Both the position numbers and the translations under genes were made by a program. The notes beneath the pieces are model-generated. The model saw only the letters and a list, made by a program, of their open reading frames with translations, searched no databases and was not told the origin of the DNA. Positions 48,022-57,053 of a stretch of 64,000 nt of DNA are shown in pieces. Source of the stretch: Burkholderia sp. WSM2232 (GTDB lineage: Bacteria > Pseudomonadota > Gammaproteobacteria > Burkholderiales > Burkholderiaceae); contig NZ_AWZV01000011.1 of the NCBI RefSeq assembly GCF_000472545.1, forward strand, positions 124,001 through 188,000. The letters are read 5' to 3'. Position 1 is the stretch's first letter; each line of letters starts with the position of its first letter.

Positions 48022-49053
48022 TTACTTCCTGTCGACAACGATCTGGTCGAAGGTTCCGCCGTCGGAGAAATGAGTTTGCTGCGCTTTTTGCCAGCTGCCA
48101 AACATCTCTTCGACGGTGAAGGTCTTGATCGGCTTGAATTCGGCAGCGTGTTTTGCCAGCACGTTGCTGTCGCGCGGACGCAGATGATGTTGCGCGATGA
48201 TCTCCTGCGCAGCGGGCGACCACAGGTAGTCGAGATAAGCCTGCGCCTCCTTGCGCGTGCCGCGCTTGTCGACCACCTTGTCGACAAGCGACACGGGCGG
48301 CGCTGCAAGCAGGCTCACCGACGGGTACACCGCCTCGAAGTTGCCCGCGCCCACGCCGCTGTTCATTAGCGCGACTTCGTTTTCAAACGTGACCAGCACG
48401 TCGCCGATGCCGCGTTGCGTGAAAGTGGTCGTCGCGCCGCGGCCGCCCGTATCGAGCACCGGCACGTTTTTGAAAATGGCCTTTTCGAACTTGAGCGCGT
48501 CCGCGTCCGTACCGCCATGCTGCTTGCGATAACCCCACGCGGCGAGGTACGTATAGCGTCCGTTGCCGGATGTTTTCGGATTCGCGATCACCACCTGCAC
48601 GCCCGGTTTGGCGAGGTCGTCCCAGTCCTTGATGTGCTTTGGATTGCCCTTGCGCACGAGGAACACCATCGTCGTGGTGTACGGCGCGCTGTCGTTCGGC
48701 AGACGGGCGCGCCAGTTAGCGGGCAGCAGTTGGCCTTTTTCCGCGAGCAGGTCGATGTCGTTCGGCTGATTCATTGTCACGACGTCGGCCTGCAAGCCCT
48801 GCAATACCGACAGCGCCTGTGCGCTCGACGCGCCATGCGACTGGCGGATCGACACGGTCTCGCCGCTTTTCTGTTTGTACGCGGCGATAAAGCCAGCATT
48901 GATGTCCTTGTACAACTCGCGCGTCACGTCGTACGACACGTTCATCAGCGACGCATCCGCGTACGCCGCCGATGCACCGCCAAGCCCGAAGCCTAGCGTA
49001 ATCGCTGTGACGCCGGCCGCCAGCCAGCGCAATGTCCCCGTCCTGCCTGCCAT
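48022..49053 (-). CDS. sulfate/thiosulfate-binding periplasmic protein
   Basis: This is the periplasmic receptor for a sulfate ABC transporter, 343 residues. It has a signal peptide (cleavage near AYA) and the mature Sbp pattern: LMNVSYDVTRELYKDINAGFIAAYKQKSGETVSIRQSHG (sulfate-binding loop), and NPKTSGNGRYTYLAAWGY. No cysT/cysW/cysA follows, so it is a stand-alone Sbp/CysP. It converges with bioB, six bases apart; biotin synthesis consumes sulfur, but a functional link is speculative. The start is MAGRTGTLRW; 14 more codons upstream are possible. Confidence 0.9.
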   Translation of the reverse strand: MAGRTGTLRWLAAGVTAITLGFGLGGASAAYADASLMNVSYDVTRELYKDINAGFIAAYKQKSGETVSIRQSHGASSAQALSVLQGLQADVVTMNQPNDIDLLAEKGQLLPANWRARLPNDSAPYTTTMVFLVRKGNPKHIKDWDDLAKPGVQVVIANPKTSGNGRYTYLAAWGYRKQHGGTDADALKFEKAIFKNVPVLDTGGRGATTTFTQRGIGDVLVTFENEVALMNSGVGAGNFEAVYPSVSLLAAPPVSLVDKVVDKRGTRKEAQAYLDYLWSPAAQEIIAQHHLRPRDSNVLAKHAAEFKPIKTFTVEEMFGSWQKAQQTHFSDGGTFDQIVVDRK

Positions 49054-49237
49054 GTTGTCCCCGCTGTCGATGATAAAAAGCCGTGGCCGCGCCATTGCGC
49101 GGCGTGTAGCGGGATTCTAGCGGATCGCGTTCAGGCCCTGCGCTGCCGCGCCTGAACGCCGCGGTGCGCGAGTACACGATGCACGGTCCGGACGCATCGA
49201 CGCGCGTGTCGATACGCCGCTTTTTTCCGACCCACCG

Positions 49238-49840
49238 TCAAACCAGCGCATGCTGCGCGACTTCGAGCGGTTCGTCGCGAAAGCGCAGCGGCGCGGCGCA
49301 GTGCACCAGCGTGTCGATGAAATACCTGGCCCTCGGCCACGGTCCGAATCCGGCTGCGGTGTTGATATGCCCCGCGTCACCGAGATTGACGAAAGCGCTG
49401 CCCAAACGCTGCGCGAGTTCACGTGAGCCGGCAAGCGACATCCACGGGTCCGTTTCGCTGCCGATCAGGATTGACGGCACGCCGAGGCGCCGCGCCTCGA
49501 ACGTCCCCGCGAACGCAAACTTTTGCGGGCTGGCAGGCGCGACGAACAGCACGCCGACCACCTCGTTCGCATACGATGCCTGCTGCAAAGCGTGAGCCGC
49601 GGCGAGGCAGCCGAAGCTATGCGCGGCGAGCACGAACGGGCCCCGCTCGCGCGCGAGCAACTCGCACAGCGAGTTGGCCCAGCCGGCGATGTCCGGCGCG
49701 TCCCAATCGGCCTGCTCGACGCGCAGCGAGCGCGCGAACTGACGCTCGAGCCACGTCTGCCAGTGGGCACCCTCGCTGCCATGCAGCCCCGGAACGGTGA
49801 CGAGCCGCGGCGGCCACGGAGATCTTGCGCATGAATGCAT
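49238..49840 (-). CDS. RBBP9/YdeN-family alpha/beta hydrolase
   Basis: This is a 200-residue serine hydrolase of the RBBP9/YdeN family: LVTVPGLHGSEGAHWQTWLE at the start, AAHSFGCLAAAHA with the nucleophile Ser, and a late GDAGHINTAAGFGPWP carrying His. PGxxGS..HW and GHxN..SGxG are the family marks. The substrate is unknown. The start is MHSCARSPW; the 21 upstream codons are rejected. Confidence 0.83.
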   Translation of the reverse strand: MHSCARSPWPPRLVTVPGLHGSEGAHWQTWLERQFARSLRVEQADWDAPDIAGWANSLCELLARERGPFVLAAHSFGCLAAAHALQQASYANEVVGVLFVAPASPQKFAFAGTFEARRLGVPSILIGSETDPWMSLAGSRELAQRLGSAFVNLGDAGHINTAAGFGPWPRARYFIDTLVHCAAPLRFRDEPLEVAQHALV

Positions 49841-50031
49841 GTCTGTCCCTCGAAAGAGAACCGGGTAGCCATTGTCCCGCCGCGTGGCGTGCGGACGAAC
49901 CAAGTTTTTGTGCTTTGTTTATGGGCCGGTGCGAGCGCATGGCAAAGGCCGCGGCGCACGGTCGTGCGCAATTGCGCGGAATCGCCGACGAAAAAGTAGA
50001 ATGAAGCCTACCCATAATAGGAGGAGCCCTC

Positions 50032-50151
50032 ATGCCTTGTGCGTCGCGCGCCGCGCCTCACCCGTCGCCAGCTTCGCAGCCGCGTTGCCGCGTGCGCTGC
50101 GCATGCGGCGCGAACGCGAGCCGGTCCTCACACAACGGAGCCGCGGCATGA
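50032..50151 (+). CDS. possible 39-residue leader peptide coupled to ghrA
   Basis: This is a short frame with an unusually strong ribosome binding site (AGGAGGAG at 50018-50025, seven bases before the ATG). Its stop TGA overlaps the ghrA ATG (ATGA at 50148-50151). The peptide is Cys-, Ala- and Arg-rich (five Cys in CASRA, RCRVRCACG) and matches nothing I know. It lies in the 307-base gap between the divergent RBBP9-like gene and ghrA, whose other bases look like promoter sequence (a CATAAT at about 50012-50017). It may be a regulatory leader or a chance frame that supplies coupling. Confidence 0.4.
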   Translation: MPCASRAAPHPSPASQPRCRVRCACGANASRSSHNGAAA

Positions 50152-51089
50152 AGATTCTCTTCTACATGCCGAACGATGAAGCCGCGGCCTGGTTGCGCGA
50201 CTTCGCCCGCGCGCTGCCCCAAGCCGAGCTGCGCGAGTGGCAGCCCGGCGACACGGCGCCCGCCGATTTCGCTGTCGTGTGGCGTCCGCCGCGCGAGCTG
50301 CTGGCCGGGCGCGACAATCTGCGCGCGATCTTCAATCTCGGCGCGGGCGTCGACGCGATTCTCGCGCTGGAGCGCGAGCATCCCGGCAGCCTGCCGCGCA
50401 ATGCACAATTGATCCGCCTCGAAGACACCGGCATGGCGCCGCAAATGGCCGAATACGTGATGCACGCCGTGCTGCGTTATCTGCGCCGCTTCGACGAATA
50501 TCAGACGCTGCAGCGCGAGCGCCGCTGGCAGGTGCTCGACCCGCATCCGCGTGAGACCTTCAGCGTCGGCGTGCTGGGCCTCGGCGTGCTCGGCGCACAT
50601 GTCGCGCAAACAGTCGCGGCATTCGGCATGCCGGTGCGCGGTTATAGCCGCAGCACGAAGCAGGTGGAAGGCATCACGACCTTCGCCGGGCAAGCCGGGT
50701 TCGACGCGTTTCTCGACGGCCTGAAAGTACTCGTCAACCTGCTGCCGCATACGCCGGATACGGCGAACGTGCTGAACGCCCGCACCTTTTCGAAGCTCGC
50801 GCGCGGCGCATATCTGATTAACGTGGCGCGCGGCGCGCATCTCGTGGAAGCCGATCTGCTGGACGCGCTCGCGAGCGGCCAACTCGCCGCCGCCACGCTC
50901 GACGTATTCCAGCACGAGCCGTTGCCGCCGGATCATCCGTTCTGGCAGGAGCCGCGCATCACAATTACGCCGCACGTGTCGGCGCTCACGTTGCGTGAAG
51001 AAAGCGTCGCACAGATCGCGCAGAAGCTGCTCGCGCTCGAACGCGGCGAAGCCGTCAGCGGTGTCGTGAACATCGAGCGCGGATATTGA
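50148..51089 (+). CDS. ghrA: glyoxylate/hydroxypyruvate reductase A-like dehydrogenase
   Basis: This is an NAD(P)H-dependent 2-hydroxyacid dehydrogenase of 313 residues. The start MKILFYMPNDEAAAWLRDF is the GhrA-type N terminus. The Rossmann motif GVLGLGVLGAHVAQTVAAFG is intact, as are NLLPHTPDTANVLN, the active-site Arg in INVARGAHLVEADLL, Glu in FQHEPLPPDHPFW and His in ITPHVSALT. It reduces glyoxylate and hydroxypyruvate. An in-frame start 49 codons earlier is open but has no family residues. GGAG lies eight bases before the chosen ATG. Confidence 0.9.
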   Translation: MKILFYMPNDEAAAWLRDFARALPQAELREWQPGDTAPADFAVVWRPPRELLAGRDNLRAIFNLGAGVDAILALEREHPGSLPRNAQLIRLEDTGMAPQMAEYVMHAVLRYLRRFDEYQTLQRERRWQVLDPHPRETFSVGVLGLGVLGAHVAQTVAAFGMPVRGYSRSTKQVEGITTFAGQAGFDAFLDGLKVLVNLLPHTPDTANVLNARTFSKLARGAYLINVARGAHLVEADLLDALASGQLAAATLDVFQHEPLPPDHPFWQEPRITITPHVSALTLREESVAQIAQKLLALERGEAVSGVVNIERGY

Positions 51090-51162
51090 CCGGCGCCGAC
51101 CCTATTATCAGGCGCACCGCTGCCGCAGGTTTGTTGCGCGGATCACCTAGAGGAGACACAAC

Positions 51163-52089
51163 ATGAACGTACCGCAGCAAGTGAAGATCGTCGAAGTCGG
51201 CCCGCGTGACGGTCTGCAAAACGAGAAGGATTTCGTCCCTACCGCAACCAAGGTGGAGCTGATCAACCGGCTCTCCGCAGCGGGTTTTCGCAACGTCGAG
51301 GCCGCGTCGTTCGTATCGCCGAAGTGGGTGCCGCAAATGGCCGACGGCGCCGACGTAATGGCCAGCATCGAGCGGCGCCCCGGCACGCTGTATTCGGTGC
51401 TGACGCCGAACCTGCGCGGCTTCGAAGGGGCGCTCGCCGCACGCGCCGACGAGATCGTGATCTTCGGCGCTGCGAGCGAAGCGTTCTCGCAGAAGAACAT
51501 CAATTGCAGCATCGCGGAAAGCATCGAACGGTTCGCGCCGGTCGCGCAGGCGGCCAAACAGCATGGTTTGCGCATGCGCGGCAGCGTTTCGTGCGCGCTC
51601 GGCTGCCCGTATCAGGGCGAGGTGCCGGTTGCGTCGGTGGTCGACGTGGTGCAGCGCTTCGCGGCGCTCGGCTGCGATGAGATCGACATCGCGGATACGA
51701 TCGGCGTGGGCACGCCCAACCGCACGCGCGAAGTGTTCGAGGCCGTGACCCGCGTGTTTCCGCGCGAGCGGCTCTCCGGGCACTTTCACGACACGTACGG
51801 CCAGGCGCTCGCGAACATTTATGCCGCTTTGCAGGAAGGCATCGAGATCTATCACGCGTCGGTGGCGGGGCTCGGCGGCTGTCCGTATGCGAAGGGCGCA
51901 ACCGGCAATGTCGCGACCGAAGACGTGCTGTACCTGATGAACGGCCTCGGCATTCAAACCGGTATCGACCTCGCGCAGGTCGTCGCCATCGGCGATTTCA
52001 TCTCGACGGCGATAGGCCGGCCGAACGTGTCGCGCGCGGGCAAGGCGCTGCTTGCAAAGGCGCGCAGCGAAGCGGCCAACTGTGTGTGA
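51163..52089 (+). CDS. hydroxymethylglutaryl-CoA lyase
   Basis: This enzyme cleaves HMG-CoA to acetoacetate and acetyl-CoA, the last step of leucine breakdown. The 308-residue TIM-barrel protein starts with KIVEVGPRDGLQNEK (Arg and Asp of the metal site) and ends with the catalytic Cys motif GLGGCPYAKGATGNVATEDV; HFHDTYGQALAN gives the metal-binding His pair. GAGGAG precedes the ATG by nine bases. The YbaK gene follows after 42 bases. Confidence 0.94.
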   Translation: MNVPQQVKIVEVGPRDGLQNEKDFVPTATKVELINRLSAAGFRNVEAASFVSPKWVPQMADGADVMASIERRPGTLYSVLTPNLRGFEGALAARADEIVIFGAASEAFSQKNINCSIAESIERFAPVAQAAKQHGLRMRGSVSCALGCPYQGEVPVASVVDVVQRFAALGCDEIDIADTIGVGTPNRTREVFEAVTRVFPRERLSGHFHDTYGQALANIYAALQEGIEIYHASVAGLGGCPYAKGATGNVATEDVLYLMNGLGIQTGIDLAQVVAIGDFISTAIGRPNVSRAGKALLAKARSEAANCV

Positions 52090-52131
52090 ACACTGCGAAC
52101 CAGGCAGACTCAACCAACAGGACCTGAAACG

Positions 52132-52653
52132 ATGACGGACCACGCTTTTCTCGACTCCGACGACCTGACCGCCTTGCCCGATTCCGCTCGCCGCGTCGCG
52201 CTGTTGTTGCGCGAGCGCGGTCACGCGGGCCGCATCGTGATGCTGCCGGAAACCGGCAAGACTTCCGCCGAAGCCGCCGCCGGCCTCGGTTGCTCCGTCG
52301 CGCAGATCGCCAAGTCGATCCTGTTTCGCCGCCGCGAAGACGACGCGCCGGTGCTGGTGGTCGCGAGCGGCGCCAATCGCGTGGATGAAAAAAAGGTCGC
52401 GGCACAGGTGGGCGAGATTGGCCGCGCGGACGCGAAGTTCGTCCGCGAGAAAACCGGCTATGCGATTGGCGGCGTGTGTCCGGTCGGCCATGCGGTCGAA
52501 CCGGTCACGCTGATCGACGAGGATCTGCTCGCGCTCGACAGCTTGTGGGCCGCGGCCGGCCACCCTCACGCGGTGTTCAATCTGACCGCGCAGGAACTGA
52601 TCGCGCTGACGGGTGCGCCGGTGGTCGATGTGGCGCTGCGCGAAACGGCCTGA
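52132..52653 (+). CDS. YbaK/EbsC-family aminoacyl-tRNA deacylase
   Basis: This is a 173-residue protein of the YbaK/ProXp editing fold, which removes wrongly attached amino acids from tRNA (YbaK acts on Cys-tRNA(Pro)). Present are [23 protein letters not shown] with the conserved Lys, [14 protein letters not shown], and [13 protein letters not shown]. It is closer to the general YbaK group than to E. coli YbaK itself, so the amino acid removed is uncertain. It starts 42 bases after HMG-CoA lyase and leads into three coupled genes. Confidence 0.88.
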   Translation: MTDHAFLDSDDLTALPDSARRVALLLRERGHAGRIVMLPETGKTSAEAAAGLGCSVAQIAKSILFRRREDDAPVLVVASGANRVDEKKVAAQVGEIGRADAKFVREKTGYAIGGVCPVGHAVEPVTLIDEDLLALDSLWAAAGHPHAVFNLTAQELIALTGAPVVDVALRETA

Positions 52654-52657
52654 CGCG

Positions 52658-52885
52658 ATGGCAGCAGACAACCACCACGCGACCAAAGGAGGCAGTGTGC
52701 CTTCGCCGTGCATCAATGTGTGCCGCATGGACGCGTCGACCGGCTGGTGCGAAGGGTGCCTGCGCACCATCGACGAAATAGCCGGCTGGTCGCTCTACGA
52801 CGACGACGAGAAACGCGCGGTATGGGACGCGCTCGACTCGCGCCATGCACAGTTCGTTGCAAGCCACGCGAAGGTGCAGCGATGA
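52658..52885 (+). CDS. DUF1289 domain protein
   Basis: This is a 75-residue protein with the four-Cys DUF1289 motif ([27 protein letters not shown]; Cys18, Cys22, Cys31, Cys34), probably a small zinc or Fe-S site. The function is unknown. The start is ambiguous: an AAAGGAGG sequence at 52685-52692 stands four bases before an in-frame GTG at 52697, which would give a 62-residue protein starting just before the motif. Its stop overlaps the MaoC start by four bases. Confidence 0.85.
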   Translation: MAADNHHATKGGSVPSPCINVCRMDASTGWCEGCLRTIDEIAGWSLYDDDEKRAVWDALDSRHAQFVASHAKVQR

Positions 52886-53373
52886 ACGCGCCGCCGCGTA
52901 TTGTTACGATTGGCGAGACCTTTAGCGCGACTCTCGCGTTGTCTGTCGATTCCGTTAAAACATTCGCCACGCTCGTCAACGACCTCAACCCGCTGCATCA
53001 TGACGAAGCGTATGCCGCGCAAAGCCGCTTTGGCGGTCTTATCGCATCCGGCACGCAGCCTACCGCCCACTTCATGGCGCTGCTCGCCACGCATTTTTCG
53101 ACCTATGCGCAACCGCTCGGACTCGAGTTCGACATCAAGCTGAAAAAGGCCGCGCACGCGGGCGACACGCTCGTCATGAGCTGGCGTGTGCGCGATGCTT
53201 ACTGGAAGCCGAGCCTGAACGGCGACCTCACGCATCTGGAAGGCACGGTCACGAATCAGCGCGGCGAAGTCGCCTTAGTCGGCGCCTCGACCATTCTGGT
53301 CATGCCGAAAGCTGGCACGCCTGTCGACGCCGGCGTCAATATCAGTTGCGGCAGCGGCGCCGCCACGTCATGA
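52882..53373 (+). CDS. MaoC-family (hot-dog) dehydratase
   Basis: This is a 163-residue hot-dog fold protein with the hydratase-2 signature in [24 protein letters not shown], where Asp and His form the catalytic pair, and a [14 protein letters not shown] strand. It would hydrate an enoyl-CoA (R-specific). With HMG-CoA lyase upstream it fits acyl-CoA breakdown, but the substrate is unknown. The start overlaps the DUF1289 stop (ATGA) and its own stop overlaps the next start, so translation of three genes is coupled. Confidence 0.87.
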   Translation: MNAPPRIVTIGETFSATLALSVDSVKTFATLVNDLNPLHHDEAYAAQSRFGGLIASGTQPTAHFMALLATHFSTYAQPLGLEFDIKLKKAAHAGDTLVMSWRVRDAYWKPSLNGDLTHLEGTVTNQRGEVALVGASTILVMPKAGTPVDAGVNISCGSGAATS

Positions 53374-54308
53374 ACGCCCTGCCTGCGTCCGTGCGCGTGT
53401 TCGAGCGAGGCTGGCTCTCCTCGAACAATGTTCTGATCGTCGACGACAGGAGCGCCGCACTCGTCGATACAGGCTATGCAACGCATGCGCATCAAACGCG
53501 TGCGCTCGTGCAGCAGGCGCTTGGCGCACGGCCGCTCGATCTGATCGTCAACACACACTTGCACTCCGATCATTGCGGCGGCAATGCGCTGTTGCAGGCA
53601 ACGTGGCCATGCCGCACGCTGATTCCCGCGTCGGAAGCCGAGGCCGTGCGCGACTGGGACGAAGCGCGCCTCACGTTTCGCGCCACCGGGCAGACCTGCG
53701 AGCGCTTCACCTTCACGGGCACGCTCGCGCCGGGCGCGACGCTGCGCCTGGGCGCACTCGACTGGCAGGTGCTCGGCGCGCCCGGCCACGATCCGCATTC
53801 GCTCATGCTGTACTGCGCGGCCGAACGCGTGTTGATCAGCGCCGACGCGCTCTGGGAAAACGGCTTTGGCGTGATCTTTCCGGAACTGGAAGGCGAGAGC
53901 GGCTTTGCGGAACAGCAGGCCGTGCTCGAAACGATTGCGGCCCTCGACGTGCGCCTCGCGATTCCCGGTCACGGCGCGCCGTTCGCAAATGTCGAAGAGG
54001 CGCTGCAACGCGCTTTCTCGCGGCTCGCATGGCTGCGCGCCGACCCCGCTCGCAACGCCAGGAACGCGCTAAAGGTGTTGATCGTCTTCAAGCTGCTCGA
54101 GGTGCGCGCAATGAGCTTTGCGACGCTGTTGCGCATGCTCGACAACGCAATGGCCATGCGTGCGGCTGCCTCCATGCTGAAACCGCGTGGCGAATGGCCC
54201 GCGCTTATGAAAGCACTTGTTGAAGAACTGGCCGCCGGGAATGGGCCGCTCACGGTGGACGGCGAGCAGATCGTTGCCAGAGCAACCGTACACGCGTCTG
54301 AGCAATAG
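53370..54308 (+). CDS. MBL-fold metallo-hydrolase
   Basis: This is a 312-residue zinc hydrolase: VNTHLHSDHCGGN (His63, His65, Asp67, His68), then GAPGHDPHSLMLYC and ISADALWENGFG, with GHGAPF as the last His. The C-terminal helical tail of about 75 residues (RLAWLRADPARNARNALKVLIVFKLLEVRAM) is typical of the larger MBL group also seen with lactonases and thioesterases. It overlaps MaoC by four bases (ATGA), so it is the end of the HMG-CoA lyase run. Confidence 0.87.
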   Translation: MNALPASVRVFERGWLSSNNVLIVDDRSAALVDTGYATHAHQTRALVQQALGARPLDLIVNTHLHSDHCGGNALLQATWPCRTLIPASEAEAVRDWDEARLTFRATGQTCERFTFTGTLAPGATLRLGALDWQVLGAPGHDPHSLMLYCAAERVLISADALWENGFGVIFPELEGESGFAEQQAVLETIAALDVRLAIPGHGAPFANVEEALQRAFSRLAWLRADPARNARNALKVLIVFKLLEVRAMSFATLLRMLDNAMAMRAAASMLKPRGEWPALMKALVEELAAGNGPLTVDGEQIVARATVHASEQ

Positions 54309-54367
54309 CAGGCTGAAAGGGCGAAGAGCGCAGCAGGCAAGCGCAAAAAACCGCGAAAGCGCTACTC

Positions 54368-54404
54368 CAAAAAGAAAGCCGCTCAACCCGTTAAGGCGAG
54401 CGGC
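54368..54404 (-). terminator. Rho-independent terminator, minus strand
   Basis: GCCGCTC and GAGCGGC (within 54378-54404) form a stem; read on the minus strand the stem is followed by CTTTCTTTTT. It lies about 240 bases beyond the stop of the DMT exporter gene, in the 333-base gap 54309-54641, which otherwise shows no gene. Confidence 0.55.
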
Positions 54405-54641
54405 GCAATTTCTGTCGGACGTGATCAGCGTCTCGTTGAATGATACGCGCGCGCGATTTTGGACCGCATCGGTGATTTCCCTACAGATGCTTGACGGCGG
54501 CTGTACGCCGCGCCTACGCGCCGGGCGGCCAAACGCGGTTGACATTCGCCGCCGCACCTTCATTGCTCCGCTCATATGAACATACGCGGTTTTGCTTTGC
54601 AATCCGTAGCATTGCGTCGGCAGCAATCCCGCTGATCGCTT

Positions 54642-55541
54642 TCAGACCGTGGGCACCCGCCTTTGCGGCACGATTCGCCAGCCGAGATTGACGCCGGCGG
54701 CTGCGAGCAGAATCAGCACCGCGCCCAGCACCTGTATCCACGCGAGCGTCTGCCCAAACGCAATCCGGTCGACGATGATTGCGACCACCGGATAGATAAA
54801 AGACAGGGCGCCGGTCATCGCAGTGGGCAGTTTCTGAATCGCGCCGTACAGCAGTACATACATGAGGCCGGTATTCACGACGCCCAGCACGATCAGTTCG
54901 AGCCATTGCACGCCGGTCGCGGGCAGCGCATCGAAACGCACCAGCGGCGCGAGCATCACCACGCCGAGCGACACCTGGATCAGCGCAATCAGATGCGGCG
55001 GCGTGCCCTTCAGACGTTTGGTGATGATGGACGACACCGCATACATGGCCGCCGCGCCGACCGCATAGCCGATGCCGACCAGATACTGCCCCGGCACTGC
55101 CAGCACCGCGGGCTCGACTTTGACGACGAACACGAGCCCGACGAACGCGAGCAGCAGCCAGATCACCGTGGACGCGCTGATACGCTCGCGAAACACGAGC
55201 GCGCCGAGCGCGACCAACATGAAGGGCTGCGTGTTGTAGACGGCGGTCGCCATCGAGATCGACGCACGCGAGTACGCGGCGAACAGCAGCACCCAGTTCG
55301 CGACAATTGCCGCGCCCCCTAGAAGCGCGAGGCCGAGCATCTTCCACGAAAACAGCTGGCGTCTGAAAAGGCCGAGCACCGCGCACACGAGCGCGAGCGT
55401 CGCACCGCCGAAGATGCAGCGAAAGAACACTACGTTGAACGGGCTTTGCTGCGACGACACGACCAGCCAGCCAATCGTGCCGGACATCAGCATTGCCATA
55501 CTCATCTCCGCGGCACCGCGGCGGATTTCGTTTGAAGCCAT
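54642..55541 (-). CDS. EamA/DMT-superfamily transporter
   Basis: This is a 299-residue inner-membrane transporter with ten predicted helices in two EamA repeats (about 8-138 and 152-288): MSMAMLMSGTIGWLVV, FFRCIFGGATLALVC, YNTQPFMLVALGALVFRERISAST, and in the second half YAVSSIITKRLKG, LSFIYPVVAIIVDRIAFGQTL. Members export amino acids, purines and other metabolites. A divergent Lrp-type regulator 63 bases away supports amino acid export. The start is MASNEIRRG; a TTG start 11 codons earlier is possible. Confidence 0.9.
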   Translation of the reverse strand: MASNEIRRGAAEMSMAMLMSGTIGWLVVSSQQSPFNVVFFRCIFGGATLALVCAVLGLFRRQLFSWKMLGLALLGGAAIVANWVLLFAAYSRASISMATAVYNTQPFMLVALGALVFRERISASTVIWLLLAFVGLVFVVKVEPAVLAVPGQYLVGIGYAVGAAAMYAVSSIITKRLKGTPPHLIALIQVSLGVVMLAPLVRFDALPATGVQWLELIVLGVVNTGLMYVLLYGAIQKLPTAMTGALSFIYPVVAIIVDRIAFGQTLAWIQVLGAVLILLAAAGVNLGWRIVPQRRVPTV

Positions 55542-55604
55542 GATTCGATCCTCGAATTGATTGCTGCATGGCAAGCAGTGTAAATAATCCGAAGCCGCGA
55601 AAAC

Positions 55605-56141
55605 ATGGATAAAATTAAGCCATCGCCCGACAGCACCTCATATTCGAAGGCTGATATGTCAAAACGCCTTACTCCTGTCACGCCCATCACGCTCGACGAA
55701 ACCGACCGCGCGCTGCTCGCTGCGCTGGCCGAAGACGCGCGCCGCCCGGTCAGTGAACTGGCGCGGCTCGTCGGACTGTCCGCGCCGAGCACGGCCGAGC
55801 GCATTCGCAGGCTGGAGGCGCAAGGCGTGATCGAGCGCTTCACGGTGCAGCTCGCCCCCCGCGCGCTCGGCTTCACGCTGCAAGCCATCGTGCGGGTGAA
55901 GCCGCTGCCCGGGCAGTTGCACCTGGTGGAGGAAGTGATCCGGCGAATTCCGGAGTTTGTCGAATGCGACAAGGTAACCGGCGACGATTGCTTCATCTGC
56001 CGCCTTTACCTGCATTCAATCGAACAGCTCGACGAAATTCTCTCGAAGGTCACCGAGCGCGCTGAGACCAGCACCGCAATCGTCAAATCGACACCCATCG
56101 CGCGGCGCCTGCCGCCGCTCGCCCAGGCGAGCGGCACGTGA
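55605..56141 (+). CDS. Lrp/AsnC-family transcriptional regulator
   Basis: This is a 178-residue regulator with a winged helix-turn-helix (about 30-80; LDETDRALLAALAEDARRPVSELARLVGLSAPSTAERIRRLEAQGVI) and a RAM ligand-binding domain with VECDKVTGDDCFICRLYLHSIEQLDEIL. It probably regulates the divergent DMT exporter in response to an amino acid. The start could be the second Met (MSKRLTP at 55656), which would drop 17 residues; the upstream ATG sits right after an AT-rich promoter. Confidence 0.92.
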   Translation: MDKIKPSPDSTSYSKADMSKRLTPVTPITLDETDRALLAALAEDARRPVSELARLVGLSAPSTAERIRRLEAQGVIERFTVQLAPRALGFTLQAIVRVKPLPGQLHLVEEVIRRIPEFVECDKVTGDDCFICRLYLHSIEQLDEILSKVTERAETSTAIVKSTPIARRLPPLAQASGT

Positions 56142-56162
56142 GCGGCACGTGAGCGAGCGACC

Positions 56163-57053
56163 TTAGCGCTCGATCGCCTGGAAGAACGACAGCATTTCGG
56201 CGACCAGTTCCTCGGGCGCCTCTTCGGGTATGTAGTGGCCGCAAGGCAGCGAGCGGCCGCTCACGTCGCGCGCCACGAGGCGCCATTCGGCGAGCGCGTC
56301 GAAACATTTTTCGATCACACCTTTGTCGCCCCACAACACGCGCAACGGACAGGCAATCTTGTGCCCGCGTTCGATGTCGGCGCGGTCGTGCTCGAGGTCG
56401 ATGCCCGCCGACGCGCGATAGTCCTCGCACATTGCGTGGACCGCGCCAGGCTGCGCCAATGCCGCGCGGTACGCCGCGAGCGAGGCCGGCTCGAACGGCG
56501 CGAGACCCGCATGACGGCCGCCCATTACCGCATCCACATATGCAGCCGGATTCGCGCCGATCAGCGTTTCGGGCAGCGGCTCCGGCTGGATCAGGAAGAA
56601 CCAGTGGAAGTAATGCGTGGCGAACACGCGGTCGGTGGCCTCGTACATGGCGAGCGTCGGCGCGATGTCGAGCAGCATCAGACGTTCGACGGCATCCGCG
56701 TGATCGAGCGCCATGCGATGCGCGACGCGCGCGCCGCGGTCGTGCGCGCAAACCAGAAAGCGCTCGAAGCCGAAATGGCGCATCACCGCGACCTGGTCGG
56801 CCGCCATCGCGCGTTTCGAATAGGGCGTATGCGAGCTGTCGCTGGCCGGTTTGCCCGATGCGCCATAGCCGCGCAGATCGGTGGCAATGACCGTGAAGTG
56901 CTCAGCCAGTTGCGCCGCACAGCGCGCCCAGATCAGATGCGACTGCGGATGACCGTGCAGCAGCAGGAGAGGCGGCCCTGCTCCGCCCTTTACTCCGAAG
57001 ATATCCGCATCGCCCGCGACGACGCGAAAGGGCGTGAAATTCTCGAAGGCCAT
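56163..57053 (-). CDS. alpha/beta hydrolase with haloacetate-dehalogenase active site
   Basis: This is a 296-residue hydrolase whose motifs match fluoroacetate/haloacetate dehalogenase: HGHPQSHLIWA, DLRGYGASGKP, and AHDRGARVAHRMALDH, where Asp105 is the nucleophile and Arg106 and Arg109 would bind the carboxylate. The YFHWFFLIQP segment carries the His-Trp halide pair, and a late CGHYIPEEAPEEL carries the base His. All residues needed are present, so defluorination or dechlorination of haloacetate is likely, though related hydrolases keep much of this pattern. The start is MAFENFTPF; a further upstream Met adds 11 residues. Confidence 0.82.
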   Translation of the reverse strand: MAFENFTPFRVVAGDADIFGVKGGAGPPLLLLHGHPQSHLIWARCAAQLAEHFTVIATDLRGYGASGKPASDSSHTPYSKRAMAADQVAVMRHFGFERFLVCAHDRGARVAHRMALDHADAVERLMLLDIAPTLAMYEATDRVFATHYFHWFFLIQPEPLPETLIGANPAAYVDAVMGGRHAGLAPFEPASLAAYRAALAQPGAVHAMCEDYRASAGIDLEHDRADIERGHKIACPLRVLWGDKGVIEKCFDALAEWRLVARDVSGRSLPCGHYIPEEAPEELVAEMLSFFQAIER

